A stretch of DNA of 64,000 bases from Saccharicrinis sp963666825 (GTDB taxonomy: Bacteria > Bacteroidota > Bacteroidia > Bacteroidales > Marinilabiliaceae): assembly GCA_963666825.2 (NCBI GenBank), contig OY763044.2, forward strand, positions 6,386,001-6,450,000, in the 5' to 3' direction. Of this stretch, positions 25,876 through 34,359 are shown one piece after another; positions within the stretch are counted from its first letter, which is position 1, and every line of letters starts with the position of its first letter. A model generated the notes under the pieces. That model saw only the letters and a program-made list of their open reading frames with translations. It ran no database searches and was not told the DNA's origin. Made by a program: the position numbers and the translations under genes.

Positions 25876-26748
25876 TCAATCTTTGTATTGGTCTTGGTGA
25901 TAGTGACAGTAGCCGTTGGGATTAGTAGTTTTTTTCTTACACCTTACACCTGTTGACTTTGCTATTCCTTTACATTGAACCGATGTGGTATTACTACTTT
26001 TTGATGATGAACTTGAGGTTGATGTTATCGTAAAGTTCCATTTGTCAGAATGATTTATACCTTCTAAAGAATCTTCAATAGTATCATCAAGTTGTGAGAA
26101 AAAGTCAATGCCTGTAATTTCTTCAATTTTATCTACTGTTACGACATAAGAAGCAAGGCTGTTCGTTAACTTTTCATTAGGCATTATAAAGCCAATCATT
26201 TTCTGTTCATCAGTTGGGTCATAGATTACTTTGTAATAATAACCGGGAACAGTTACTTTATTCATTCCTATCGTTCCTTTGTTTTTTTGGAATATAGGGC
26301 CAGTAACTACGTAAAGCTTATTTTCTTTTAAACACCAACTTCTTACTTGCTCTTCCAATTTCTTCCATCCACCTCTGTTAAATGAAGCTTCCTGTGGAGA
26401 CATATTTGAAAGGTAAAAACTTTCCGACATAGAAGTTCGGTTAAGCTTCATATCAGCAGCAGGAGCTAGATGCCCTCGGTCGTAACCTGAGCCTTTATAA
26501 TCAGCAAGAGAAGCAGAACCTTGCTCTATTAAAATATCTTCTCTAAAATCATCCGTTCTACTTACGCCTCCATAAATCATTTCAGGTGTTAACTCATAAT
26601 ACACCCAATTAGCTTGTTCATTACTTTCTGAATATGATAGTGTATAGTATGAATGAGATACTATTTGACCATCTGATTTTGGAGTATAATCCTGTCCAAA
26701 CGAGAGATATGGGAGTAGAAGTACAAAAAGGGAAATTATTAGTTTCAT
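25876..26748 (-). CDS. Exported DNA/RNA non-specific endonuclease (NUC1 family)
   Basis: 290 residues with a cleavable-type signal peptide (MKLIISLFVLLLPYLSFGQ). The catalytic motif DRGHLAPAADM starts at 90 with His93, and SNMSPQ plus FNRGGWKKLE complete the beta-beta-alpha metal site of the NUC1/EndoG family. The C-terminus has a small Cys/His cluster (CKGIAKSTGVRCKK, YCHYHQ), a probable zinc-binding add-on common in Bacteroidota homologues. It lies between the recombinase and the small 77-residue gene. It may be a cargo gene of the element or host flank; a role in degrading external DNA is likely. Confidence 0.85.
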   Translation of the reverse strand: MKLIISLFVLLLPYLSFGQDYTPKSDGQIVSHSYYTLSYSESNEQANWVYYELTPEMIYGGVSRTDDFREDILIEQGSASLADYKGSGYDRGHLAPAADMKLNRTSMSESFYLSNMSPQEASFNRGGWKKLEEQVRSWCLKENKLYVVTGPIFQKNKGTIGMNKVTVPGYYYKVIYDPTDEQKMIGFIMPNEKLTNSLASYVVTVDKIEEITGIDFFSQLDDTIEDSLEGINHSDKWNFTITSTSSSSSKSSNTTSVQCKGIAKSTGVRCKKKTTNPNGYCHYHQDQYKD

Positions 26749-26817
26749 ATATCAAATCTTAATTTTATTACAAAGATAATGTTGAAGGGTAAAATGTGTG
26801 TATGTCAAATGCTTCTT

Positions 26818-28056
26818 TTAGAAAGCTGTTAAATGTTTAGCAACTTCTTTTTTCGTTTCGTCCTCAAAACTATCAAGATAAAGCTCTGTTGTTCTAAGGT
26901 TATTATGTCCCAAGCTTTCGCCAATATATTCTGTTGAAACTCCTGAACGTTTTAAGACTGTTGAAAAGCTATGCCTTGCCGTATAGGTAGTTACGGTTTT
27001 TTCAATTCCTACTTCTGTTGCAATTTTTTTCATGTGGTCATTTGTTCTTTTGATTAATCTGTCCAAGCAACGTCTTATCTGTTTTTCGGTCATATCTTCA
27101 GAAATGAAACGAAATATATAGTTTTCTGGAGATCGGTCTTTGTTTCCCCACTTGTCAATTAGCCTTTTCAAATCATCAGTATAAGCAACACTTATTGGTT
27201 TAGAGGATTTAGTAGTCTTTCTCGTCTTTCTACGAATAAAGGTAATGAACTCACCATCAATATTTTTATACTTTAATCTTATAATATCGTTCATATTCGC
27301 ACCATTTAGAAGGTAGCTGAATAGCCACAAATCTTTAGCCTCGTCACGGTAAGAAAACTCCTCACATTCGTAGTTATATATCTTTTCAATTTCATGCATC
27401 TTCAAAGCTCTTTTTACATTTTGACTAGATGGCAGCTTATAACCACCTTCACCAAATGGGTAAATATCTTTAGAGATAGCTCCCTCTCGTTGGGCAATCT
27501 TGAAAATCGTTCTAGTCGAAGCCATATAGGTGTTAATGGATGACATGGAAAGGTCTTGCGTTACCATCCATTGTTCATACTTTTCAAGCTCATGTATAGT
27601 AAGTTCTCTAAAGTCAATTTGATTACTGCCGAAATATCTTTTTAGCGTCCTCATTGCAGTAGTAAATTGCGCCCAACTACACCATTGGTCATTATCACCA
27701 AACTCTTTAATACGTCTTTCAAAATAGTAAAGGATATTTGTAAGGTCTCCTCCAGCAATACCAAATTTTGTTTTAAACTGTCTAAATGAGAATGTTTCCA
27801 TTGAGGCAATTATCTTGTTGGCTTTATCTTCAATCAATGAAAATTCTAGTTTGATGTCTTTAAATACACCTCTTGGTTTTGGAGCAAGGACTTTATTGAA
27901 TTCCTCTGGCGTAAATTCATATACTCGCTCTTTATTATCAATGCTGTAATACATTTGTTTGCGGTTGTATGTAACCCTGAGTTTAGCAGGATGCTTACCG
28001 TTCTTCTTTGTCTGACTTTTATATAAAACTATTGATGTACTAACTTTTGCTCCCAT
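26818..28056 (-). CDS. Tyrosine recombinase (element integrase)
   Basis: 412 residues from ATG at 28056 (a TTG at 28092 would add 12). N-terminal arm-binding and SAM-like core-binding regions typical of Bacteroidota integrases, and a C-terminal catalytic domain. Catalytic residues seen: TARHS (Arg II), LGHNNLRTTELYL (His III and Tyr). The usual first Arg position reads NGANMNDIIRLK, so Arg I is not in its standard context. It ends 69 bases before the nuclease gene and lies at the right end of the element, as expected for its integrase. It lacks the extra domain of integron integrases as far as can be judged by eye. Confidence 0.9.
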   Translation of the reverse strand: MGAKVSTSIVLYKSQTKKNGKHPAKLRVTYNRKQMYYSIDNKERVYEFTPEEFNKVLAPKPRGVFKDIKLEFSLIEDKANKIIASMETFSFRQFKTKFGIAGGDLTNILYYFERRIKEFGDNDQWCSWAQFTTAMRTLKRYFGSNQIDFRELTIHELEKYEQWMVTQDLSMSSINTYMASTRTIFKIAQREGAISKDIYPFGEGGYKLPSSQNVKRALKMHEIEKIYNYECEEFSYRDEAKDLWLFSYLLNGANMNDIIRLKYKNIDGEFITFIRRKTRKTTKSSKPISVAYTDDLKRLIDKWGNKDRSPENYIFRFISEDMTEKQIRRCLDRLIKRTNDHMKKIATEVGIEKTVTTYTARHSFSTVLKRSGVSTEYIGESLGHNNLRTTELYLDSFEDETKKEVAKHLTAF

Positions 28057-28251
28057 ACAAACTGTTTTTCGTTTTTTTACTATATTGTACAACCCTTTAT
28101 TTACTGGGTATTTTGTATATTTTATTTCATATACTTTCTAACATACAAATACATGTCAAATATAGAAATTTTGGGTAATAAAACGAAATTGAAAACAAGC
28201 TAATAATCTGTAAAAGAACTATTAAGCAATATTAAGAAATAAAAAGTAAGT
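28057..28251 (-). promoter_or_regulatory. Recombinase upstream region
   Basis: Non-coding and AT-rich. On the minus strand, TATATTTG (plus-strand 28157-28164) fits the -7 consensus TAnnTTTG and lies about 100 bases upstream of the recombinase ATG; no clear -33 box is seen at the right distance. The right attachment site of the element should lie here or just beyond, before the first attC-like site. Confidence 0.3.
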
Positions 28252-28381
28252 AGCGTACAATGTATAAAAATAATAGCCGAGTTATTAGTGTTTCCAAGGG
28301 ATTTAGCCCGCTCCAACTTTTGTGTAGCTTGACAGGTAAGCGAAACGCAGTCGGCTACTATTCTTATACGAGCCGTTGGCA
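28252..28381 (+). other. attC-like site 1
   Basis: Weak R'' AGCGTAC (28252-28258), arms 28261-28280 and 28351-28370 (TGTATAAAAATAATAGCCGA pairing with two or three mismatches), R' GTTGGCA at 28375-28381. Internal sequence resembles site 6. No cassette gene lies directly upstream; the recombinase upstream region does. Confidence 0.7.
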
Positions 28382-28434
28382 GCAAGCGGATTCGCAGTCC
28401 GTCAATAAATGAATACAAAAACAGACTTATAAGA

Positions 28435-28815
28435 ATGGATTTCTTTGAAAATAAAAATGACTTTAAGTATTTAAAGTATTGGATTCCAATAATGGTTGTT
28501 GGTTCTGTATTAATGGTGTTTGGACTAATTAAAATTACAGACAATATTTTTGAAGAATACCCATTGTTGAAGCGTAATGAATCTTTAAACACGACTATTG
28601 TTGGATTAGATAAATATAAAGGAACAACCTTAGTAATATTAAAAGACAGTGTCAAGAAAAGCATAAGGGCATTCAACTGGGATTTGACACCCAGTCCGTT
28701 ATATTACCATCTTGCAAAAGGAGATTCGATATCTTGTAAACCTTCTTCACAGAAACTTTTCTTAATTAAGAAAGACGGCAATGTCATAAGATTCGAAGTG
28801 CAATATTTGGAATAA
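28435..28815 (+). CDS. Cassette 1: small membrane protein
   Basis: 126 residues with one membrane helix (~16-36, WIPIMVVGSVLMVFGLIKI) and a soluble C-terminal domain of about 85 residues with beta strands (TTIVGLDKYKGTTLVILKDS). Family not recognised. It starts about 60 bases after the R' core of attC-like site 1, and its stop lies 10 bases before the next R''. No obvious promoter inside the cassette, as usual for integron cassettes. Confidence 0.65.
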   Translation: MDFFENKNDFKYLKYWIPIMVVGSVLMVFGLIKITDNIFEEYPLLKRNESLNTTIVGLDKYKGTTLVILKDSVKKSIRAFNWDLTPSPLYYHLAKGDSISCKPSSQKLFLIKKDGNVIRFEVQYLE

Positions 28816-28825
28816 AAATGCCAGC

Positions 28826-29020
28826 TGCCAACAATAAATAAAGGGCATAGGCTGTCAGCATATGTTTGGAAGATTTGCTCATTAAATAAGTTCGTCGAAG
28901 CTTTTGCTTCGGCTAGTGGAAATTATAAATTTATAACCAAAACAAAAGCTTCGGCTTGGTGGGGTTTCGAAGGTTCGGTTTTTCAAATCAGCCTACGACC
29001 CCTTATTCAAAACGTTGGCT
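28826..29020 (+). other. attC-like site 2
   Basis: R'' TGCCAAC (28826-28832), long imperfect inverted repeat with AAGGGCATAGGCT-type arm pairing with AGCCTACGACCCCTT before R' GTTGGCT (29014-29020). The start of cassette 1 (GTTGGCAGC) is complementary over nine bases to GCTGCCAAC here. Confidence 0.8.
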
Positions 29021-29040
29021 ATAATGAAAAAAGAACCCTA

Positions 29041-29685
29041 ATGATAGAAACATATTTATTAATTGGCTCTCTTTTACTTCATCCAATACTAAGTTTCATA
29101 GTATCCTGGAAATTAAGTGAAAATCGATTTTTAAACAGAATAATTTACATTTCAGGCGGAACAAGCTTAATAGTATTGATTTCTATAAAAATTCTAGGAA
29201 TAAGCTTTAAAGAAATATTTGTATCAATTGCTTTTTACTCATGTATATTATTTACTGTATGTTATCTTATTTGGACTTTAATTAGAAACAAAAATAGGAC
29301 AACCAAGATATTTGGGATTATAAGCTCAATTTTTGTCTTTGGGGGTGCTATTATTTTTGGACTACTAGGAACTTCAATTTTAGGAAATAAAAAGACAAAG
29401 CCACCTATTGAATATCAAATTAATCAGCATCGAATAACTGTCGATGAAATGAGTTTAAAGTCTAAAGACAACTCCAAAGGAATGTATAGATTAACCACTG
29501 TTCAGGTGTACAAAGAATTTGGACCATTTGAAAAACAAATTTTAGGAAAAAAGTATAATAACACATTCCCTAGATTGAACGTTGACTTCAAATTTGATTT
29601 AAACGAAGTAAATAATGAACTCCTTATTAGTGCGACAGAAGACGGAGTTGTTATTTGGAATGATACAATTAAAAAATCACTATAG
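29041..29685 (+). CDS. Cassette 2: four-helix membrane protein
   Basis: 214 residues: four membrane helices (~5-24, 34-54, 60-82, 90-114) then a ~100-residue soluble tail. The tail (FGPFEKQILGKKY ... NDTIKKSL) resembles that of the cassette 3 protein (FEKQIF ... DTLIKK), and both have the same four-helix layout, so they are distant homologues. Its stop codon overlaps the R'' of the following attC-like site, so the cassette has no spare sequence. Function unknown. Confidence 0.65.
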   Translation: MIETYLLIGSLLLHPILSFIVSWKLSENRFLNRIIYISGGTSLIVLISIKILGISFKEIFVSIAFYSCILFTVCYLIWTLIRNKNRTTKIFGIISSIFVFGGAIIFGLLGTSILGNKKTKPPIEYQINQHRITVDEMSLKSKDNSKGMYRLTTVQVYKEFGPFEKQILGKKYNNTFPRLNVDFKFDLNEVNNELLISATEDGVVIWNDTIKKSL

Positions 29686-29815
29686 CCAACAGGCAATAAA
29701 TTTCATGTGGCAGTAGTCTATAATTTGAAATTTTGGGCTATTTCTAGTCGGGTTCTAACGGCTGAAAGGAACGCAGTTTCTAAAGCCACACGAAAATTTA
29801 TCGCAGGCGTTACAG
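29684..29815 (+). other. attC-like site 3
   Basis: R'' AGCCAAC (29684-29690, overlapping the stop codon of cassette 2), arms AATAAATTTCATGTGGC and GCCACACGAAAATTTATC, R' GTTACAG (29809-29815). Cassette 2 start GTTGGCTATA is complementary over ten bases to TATAGCCAAC here. Confidence 0.85.
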
Positions 29816-29841
29816 GGCATTAAAAGACTAACAGCATTAAA

Positions 29842-30462
29842 ATGGCGTATTTTGTATTTATAGAATTGTGTCTACTCATTTTTCCGATAAGCGGTACGTT
29901 AGTTTATAGAGTATTTTATTCAAGTAAGAATTATAAATGGACTCTTATTGTTTTAGGAGTTATCTTATTGATTTTGTTATCACTAAGACTATTAAAAATT
30001 TCATTAAAAGGAGATTTCTCAGATTTTATAATATTAGCATTGATCTATTTAGTTTACACGAGTGCAATACCTTTTATCAAAAGCATTAGTAAGAAAATTA
30101 TTCGGAAATTTCTGATAATTCTGGCTTATACTCCTATTGTATTTGGATACTTAGTTGGGACTATTGGATTTTTAGGATTATTATTAATTGGAATAGATAA
30201 TGGAACAGATGAAATAGTCCGAGTTAATGAAAATATAGAATATAGAAAGTACAATTTTGGTTATGCATTTTCAACTAGTGGAACTGATTATGAATTTTAC
30301 AAGTCCAAAAAGAACTCAGTTTTTGAGAAACAAATTTTTTCGTTAAGACAATATTATTTATCTGGAGAATCTAAAGTAAAGGTTGAAGAAAATGAATTAG
30401 ATTATCATATAAAAATTGAATCAAATTCTGAAATAGTAATTGACACACTAATAAAGAAATAG
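29842..30462 (+). CDS. Cassette 3: four-helix membrane protein
   Basis: 206 residues: membrane helices near 4-24, 33-52, 62-79 and 92-118, then a soluble tail of about 88 residues. Layout and tail motifs (VFEKQIF, IDTLIKK) match the cassette 2 protein at low identity, suggesting repeated capture of one family. No recognised domain. Starts about 30 bases after the cassette boundary. Confidence 0.65.
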   Translation: MAYFVFIELCLLIFPISGTLVYRVFYSSKNYKWTLIVLGVILLILLSLRLLKISLKGDFSDFIILALIYLVYTSAIPFIKSISKKIIRKFLIILAYTPIVFGYLVGTIGFLGLLLIGIDNGTDEIVRVNENIEYRKYNFGYAFSTSGTDYEFYKSKKNSVFEKQIFSLRQYYLSGESKVKVEENELDYHIKIESNSEIVIDTLIKK

Positions 30463-30472
30463 AAATAACGCC

Positions 30473-30664
30473 CTGTAACAAGCTAGTATAAAGCATATGG
30501 AATCAATGATGTTTAGGAAGTTGATTGGGGTTGTCGAACATCGCCAAATCTTTGATTTGGTTTTAATTATGAAAAGATAAAAACAAATATAAGCTTTGGC
30601 TCCGTGGTGTTTTGAGCTATTGGCTCGTTCAATCTCCATACACTTCATCTAGCAAACGTTAGGG
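30473..30664 (+). other. attC-like site 4
   Basis: R'' CTGTAAC (30473-30479), outer arms AGTATAAAGCATATGGA and TCCATACACTTCATCTAG, R' GTTAGGG (30658-30664). Cassette 3 start GTTACAGGGC pairs over ten bases with GCCCTGTAAC. The central part is closely similar to site 5 (both contain CGCCAAATCTTTGATTTGG). Confidence 0.85.
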
Positions 30665-30751
30665 TTAATTACACACATGGCGCTTAATTAATGTACGTGT
30701 TTTATAGCAAGCAATCATTGAAGCATAATATGACCATCTAATATTAAGAAA

Positions 30752-31081
30752 ATGAAAACAATCAATTTGAATAGGGTATCTTTGTTCTTTAGTTTGATTT
30801 CATTACTGATTACATTCGGTTTGAATTATTTTGTCTTGCAAGAAAATATATCAATTTCATATTTAGGGCAATATGGAGATTATAGCGAATCAATACAGAA
30901 TGTGGGAAATAAAGTTTTTATTCCATTATTTTTAGCATCAATATCGTTGTTATTTGGAATACTATACAATCGGAAAAATAGGAATCTAATAAGTAGGTCA
31001 GTTGGACTAAGTATTTTTGCCTTCATATTATGTTTACTCCCAATTTGGAAAGTGTTTTTTATTTGGTTTAAATATTATTAA
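30752..31081 (+). CDS. Cassette 4: small three-helix membrane protein
   Basis: 109 residues with three membrane helices (~9-28, 56-72, 83-105) and one ~27-residue extracellular or cytoplasmic loop. No known family. The gene starts about 90 bases into its cassette and ends 36 bases before the R'' of the next site. Confidence 0.6.
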   Translation: MKTINLNRVSLFFSLISLLITFGLNYFVLQENISISYLGQYGDYSESIQNVGNKVFIPLFLASISLLFGILYNRKNRNLISRSVGLSIFAFILCLLPIWKVFFIWFKYY

Positions 31082-31117
31082 AACAAACTAAAGCATTGAT
31101 TGATAAAAAGTAACTAA

Positions 31118-31309
31118 CCCTAACAATCTGGAATAAAGCATGCGGATTCATTGGTGTTTGGAGGTTGTGTAGGGAGTTTGAACACCGCCAAATCTTTGAT
31201 TTGGCTTTAATAATGAAAAGATAAAAGCAAATAAAAGCTTTGGCTCTGGAGCTGTTTGGATGGATTGGTTCATTAAATCTCCGCACGCTTCATCCAGTTA
31301 ACGTTGGGT
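31118..31309 (+). other. attC-like site 5
   Basis: R'' CCCTAAC (31118-31124), arms with AAAGCATGCGGA pairing with TCCGCACGCTT, R' GTTGGGT (31303-31309). Cassette 4 start GTTAGGGTTA pairs over ten bases with TAACCCTAAC here. Length about 190 bases, nearly the same as site 4. Confidence 0.85.
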
Positions 31310-31330
31310 TTAATACAAATATGCACCAAT

Positions 31331-32128
31331 ATGAAGAGATTAATAATTCAACTATTAGTACTGTTTTGCTTATTTTCATGTTTGAATCATGCTAATGACA
31401 AAGGATTAAAAAGTACAATTTCAAATAAAACCAAACAAGAAGCGGAAAACTCTGATAGTTTGAAATTAGTTAAAAAGGTAAATGAATTTATTAGCAATCC
31501 AGTTGGTTATCGTTTAAGTAGGAATGATTTTCAAGCAAAAACAAGTTATACGTTTTATCCAAATAATAAAGTAGTTTGTATTTGTGGTAGTTGTAATTAT
31601 AAAGCAGGAAATTGGCGAATCGAAAATGATTCTTTGTTATTAGCTTTTGATATTCATTCTTATGAAGAAGATGTTTTGATTCCTGTGGCAGAAACAGATG
31701 AAAATGGAAATGTAGGATTTGTAGTAGATGATTATCATGCTCAAAGGTATTGTAGAATATTTAATAAAGAGAGTTTTAACTGGAATGAGATTGAAGAAAG
31801 CTTATTGAATAGTAATAATAATTGGTCAGTTGAAAAATGGAATTTAGCATCAATAACTCAAGATTTTGACTTAGTTCCTTCAGGCTGTTTCCCTAAATTA
31901 AGTATAGATATAGTTGATTCTGTTTATATTGACTCATTAAAGAAAGAGGGAAAAACGGAACTAGCTATTAATGAAATATATGCTCGTTATGGTATGATTT
32001 TTAGCTCAAAAGAAATAGATAGTTATTTTAGGCAGAAAGATTGGTATGAACCCAAAATTGAAAAAGAATATATTGAGGAATTTCTGACTAACATAGAGAA
32101 AGAAAATATAAAAATGATAAAGTACTAA
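31331..32128 (+). CDS. Cassette 5: lipoprotein with YARHG domain
   Basis: ATG 31331 gives a classical lipoprotein signal (MKRLIIQLLVLFCLFSCLN, lipobox Cys17); an upstream in-frame TTG is unlikely. 265 residues. The C-terminal ~70 residues (AINEIYARYGMIFSSKEID, FRQKDWYEP) match the YARHG domain, an extracellular domain of unknown binding function in bacteria. The middle region is beta-rich. Stop codon TAA is directly followed by the next R''. Confidence 0.8.
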   Translation: MKRLIIQLLVLFCLFSCLNHANDKGLKSTISNKTKQEAENSDSLKLVKKVNEFISNPVGYRLSRNDFQAKTSYTFYPNNKVVCICGSCNYKAGNWRIENDSLLLAFDIHSYEEDVLIPVAETDENGNVGFVVDDYHAQRYCRIFNKESFNWNEIEESLLNSNNNWSVEKWNLASITQDFDLVPSGCFPKLSIDIVDSVYIDSLKKEGKTELAINEIYARYGMIFSSKEIDSYFRQKDWYEPKIEKEYIEEFLTNIEKENIKMIKY

Positions 32129-32258
32129 ACCCAACAATGCATATACAAAATCGGCGTAGAATCAATATTTTTAAGGGTTGTAGCCCGCTCAAACTTTATT
32201 TCGGTTTGATAGGAAATTGTCACGCAATCGCCAACTTTCCACATGCGAGCCGTTAGCG
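32129..32258 (+). other. attC-like site 6
   Basis: R'' ACCCAAC (32129-32135), arms with ATCGGCG-type and CGCCAACTTTCCACATGCG halves, R' GTTAGCG (32252-32258). Cassette 5 start GTTGGGTTTA pairs over ten bases with TAAACCCAAC here. Internal GTAGCCCGCTCAAACTTT resembles site 1. Confidence 0.85.
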
Positions 32259-32292
32259 GTCAGCTTAAGAAACATCCTGCATAATTGAAACT

Positions 32293-32775
32293 ATGAATAT
32301 TAAAAGACTAGATAAAGACGATTATGAGAAACTACAAGATTCTGGTAATGATGTAGAAATTAACCAAAACCATGTAATTCTTCGATTCATTGATTTTGAT
32401 TTTAACCCTAATGAAATTACCGAAAAACTTGGATTGACTCCTCTTTCAATTGCGCGGAAAGGAGAAGATTATTTTGTAGGGAAAAGGAAGGTTAAAAAAA
32501 CTTGGGAATACAATCATTGGGATTTTGAACTAAAAACAAAGACCAATGATTTCATTGGAGAAACAATAAGTGAATTCTTTGAAACCATCATTGAACCAAG
32601 ACTTGATTTGATAAAAGAGATTAGTCGTAAAAGCGATATAACACGATTGATAATTGTTCAATATTATTATACAGGCTGTAATCCTGGATATGCATTTGAA
32701 AAAAGACAAGTGAAAATTTTAGCGGATATAAATGCTGAGATTGATATGGATATTTATTGTTTAAGTGAGGAATAA
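32293..32775 (+). CDS. Cassette 6, gene 1: DUF4279 protein
   Basis: 160 residues, soluble. The segment VILRFIDFDFNPNEITEKLG followed by TPLSIARKGE and KTWEYNHWDFELK matches DUF4279 proteins, which are small and widespread, often in cassettes or near toxin-immunity genes; no activity is known to me. It is separated by two bases from a second gene in the same cassette. Confidence 0.75.
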   Translation: MNIKRLDKDDYEKLQDSGNDVEINQNHVILRFIDFDFNPNEITEKLGLTPLSIARKGEDYFVGKRKVKKTWEYNHWDFELKTKTNDFIGETISEFFETIIEPRLDLIKEISRKSDITRLIIVQYYYTGCNPGYAFEKRQVKILADINAEIDMDIYCLSEE

Positions 32776-32777
32776 TT

Positions 32778-33407
32778 ATGAAAAACAAAGTTTTAATAAT
32801 TAGCACTATTGCGTTCTTTCTAATTGTAAATACAAATTATTATTGGGAAGAGAAACTTGGACTATTTGCATTTCCATCTTTTTTACTTTTAATTTTAGTT
32901 TACATTGTTTTAGGAATTTCATTAATCAGACAATTTTATCTTGCAATAAAGGAAAAGTTTCACAGTAAATTAAGACTTACAACTATTGGGCTTTTAGTAT
33001 TTGTCTTGATTACAACTTTTTTAAGACCAAATGGACTAATTAATTTTGACAAATTTGAAGGAGAGGATATTCTTGTGGCAGAAAGAGAAGGTGCTGCAAA
33101 TTGCATGACTACTTTAAAATTGAAAGAAGATTATACATTTAAAGAGAGAAATGTTTGCTTTGGTGTGACAGAAACAACAGGCAAATATTATTTAAATAAT
33201 GATACCTTGTTTTTTGAAAATGTGAATGTTGGTAGACATTTAGAACAATATTATAGTTTTGGAGTCGTGAAACCTTCAAAATATAACAAAGATGGCAAGC
33301 ATTTTGACTTCGTTAGATTTAAAAGTCAAACAGATACAGTTGGACATGAACTATGGATAACAAAAAACGAATTGAATAAGCTAAAAGATAAAAAGCCGAA
33401 CCGCTAA
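32778..33407 (+). CDS. Cassette 6, gene 2: three-helix membrane protein
   Basis: 209 residues: three membrane helices (~5-20, 31-54, 68-83) and a ~120-residue soluble C-terminal domain with a conserved-looking core (NCMTTLKLKEDYTFKERNVC, GKYYLNNDTLFFENV) that may be a beta barrel. Family not recognised. Its stop codon overlaps the R'' CGCTAAC of the next site. Two-gene cassettes are less common and suggest a functional pair with the DUF4279 gene. Confidence 0.65.
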   Translation: MKNKVLIISTIAFFLIVNTNYYWEEKLGLFAFPSFLLLILVYIVLGISLIRQFYLAIKEKFHSKLRLTTIGLLVFVLITTFLRPNGLINFDKFEGEDILVAEREGAANCMTTLKLKEDYTFKERNVCFGVTETTGKYYLNNDTLFFENVNVGRHLEQYYSFGVVKPSKYNKDGKHFDFVRFKSQTDTVGHELWITKNELNKLKDKKPNR

Positions 33408-33531
33408 CAATAAATATACATAATGCGGGGCGATGAGCATAAATTTAACTTTTGTACATTTAATAAAATTATTTCGGTTTGATAATGAAGTGCTTTTAAA
33501 ACCCGCACTACGCATATTTGAACCGTTGTGC
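33402..33531 (+). other. attC-like site 7
   Basis: R'' CGCTAAC (33402-33408), arms AATATACATAATGCGGG and CCCGCACTACGCATATTTG, R' GTTGTGC (33525-33531). Cassette 6 start GTTAGCGGT is complementary to ACCGCTAAC here. Confidence 0.85.
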
Positions 33532-33569
33532 ATTATTTTGGCCAACTTATACCCAAAAATTACTTAAGA

Positions 33570-34343
33570 ATGAAAGAAGTATTAATTATTATTTTCTCGT
33601 TTACTCTATTAAATACAAATATCCTCTGTCAAATGGAAAGAGCAGAGTACTCATTTTGCATTGTTGACTCTGTAATTTACAAAGAGAACAAACTTGTTGT
33701 AGATGAGAATAATAAGCCAGATAACTTTATTTCAACACAAGAAAGTTGGTTTATTTCTCACATAGGACTTGAGATTATAGATTCAGCAATTGAATTTGAA
33801 TTGACAGATTCGTCAACAGTAGAAGTTAGCTTAAAGACGAGTAATCATGAGATTGAAAGTTCTATTCAACAAATGAATAAAATTCATAAAACAACAAATT
33901 CAAGAGCGTTTGTTGCTGGATATACTAATAATTCTAATGATACTTTATCATTTCCAATACAAGACGCTAGTTTAATTGCAATCATTGAAGCTAAAAATAA
34001 TTTAGGAAAATGGAGACCTATTCAATTTTGGCCAATTAGTGGTTGTGGAAATAGTTATTATTCTCCTAGATTATTACCAGGTAAAACTATTCTTTTTACT
34101 GTTGACAATAACTTTGGAACAGAAAACACTGTATTGAGACTTCGTTTACACGGGAATGATACAATATATATATCAAATGAATTTAGAGGAACTGTAAATC
34201 AATCTGTATTTGATAAATCAAAAAACTTCCCTAAGGACTTTGGATATATTCTTTGTGATTCTATTTTTTATCTAGAAAAACCACTTTTTAAGGATTTTGA
34301 ATTTAGTATGGATAGAGAAATACATTTTGAGGAAGTGGAATAA
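33570..34343 (+). CDS. Cassette 7: exported protein of unknown function
   Basis: ATG 33570 is chosen because it begins a signal peptide (MKEVLIIIFSFTLLNTNILCQ); an upstream TTG-initiated extension would hide it. 257 residues, mostly beta-rich, with SNDTLSFPIQDASLI and LLPGKTILFTVDNNFG segments that look like an immunoglobulin-like or beta-sandwich domain. No known family. Confidence 0.65.
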   Translation: MKEVLIIIFSFTLLNTNILCQMERAEYSFCIVDSVIYKENKLVVDENNKPDNFISTQESWFISHIGLEIIDSAIEFELTDSSTVEVSLKTSNHEIESSIQQMNKIHKTTNSRAFVAGYTNNSNDTLSFPIQDASLIAIIEAKNNLGKWRPIQFWPISGCGNSYYSPRLLPGKTILFTVDNNFGTENTVLRLRLHGNDTIYISNEFRGTVNQSVFDKSKNFPKDFGYILCDSIFYLEKPLFKDFEFSMDREIHFEEVE

Positions 34344-34359
34344 AAAATAATAAAACAAT

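Larger units (their letters stand above)
2823..28240. mobile_element. Integrated virus-like element (prophage of uncertain class)
   Basis: Bounds are approximate: the left limit is the composition change after the helicase operon, the right limit lies beyond the tyrosine recombinase and before the first attC-like site. Content includes a tyrosine recombinase, holin/endolysin cassette, fibre with tandem repeats, capsid-like and membrane-anchored proteins, DNA methyltransferases, a Strawberry-notch helicase, an LPD1 protein and a RadA-like ATPase. Base composition from 2955 to 25612 is visibly GC-richer than both flanks. No terminase, portal, tape measure, sheath or baseplate protein was found among its genes. 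No convincing long att direct repeat was found by eye; an 8-base TAAAAAGT occurs at 2822-2829 and near 28240. Confidence 0.75.

Noticed and set aside
26818..28092. Recombinase as an integron integrase
   Set aside because: Its N-terminal layout is that of Bacteroidota phage/ICE integrases, and no integron-specific insertion could be seen.
2822..28248. TAAAAAGT as a certain att core
   Set aside because: Eight AT-rich bases can match by chance in regions of this size; kept only as a hypothesis.
28200..28676. 158-residue open frame on the minus strand
   Set aside because: Overlaps attC-like site 1 and the cassette 1 gene, which has better context; composition looks like a shadow.
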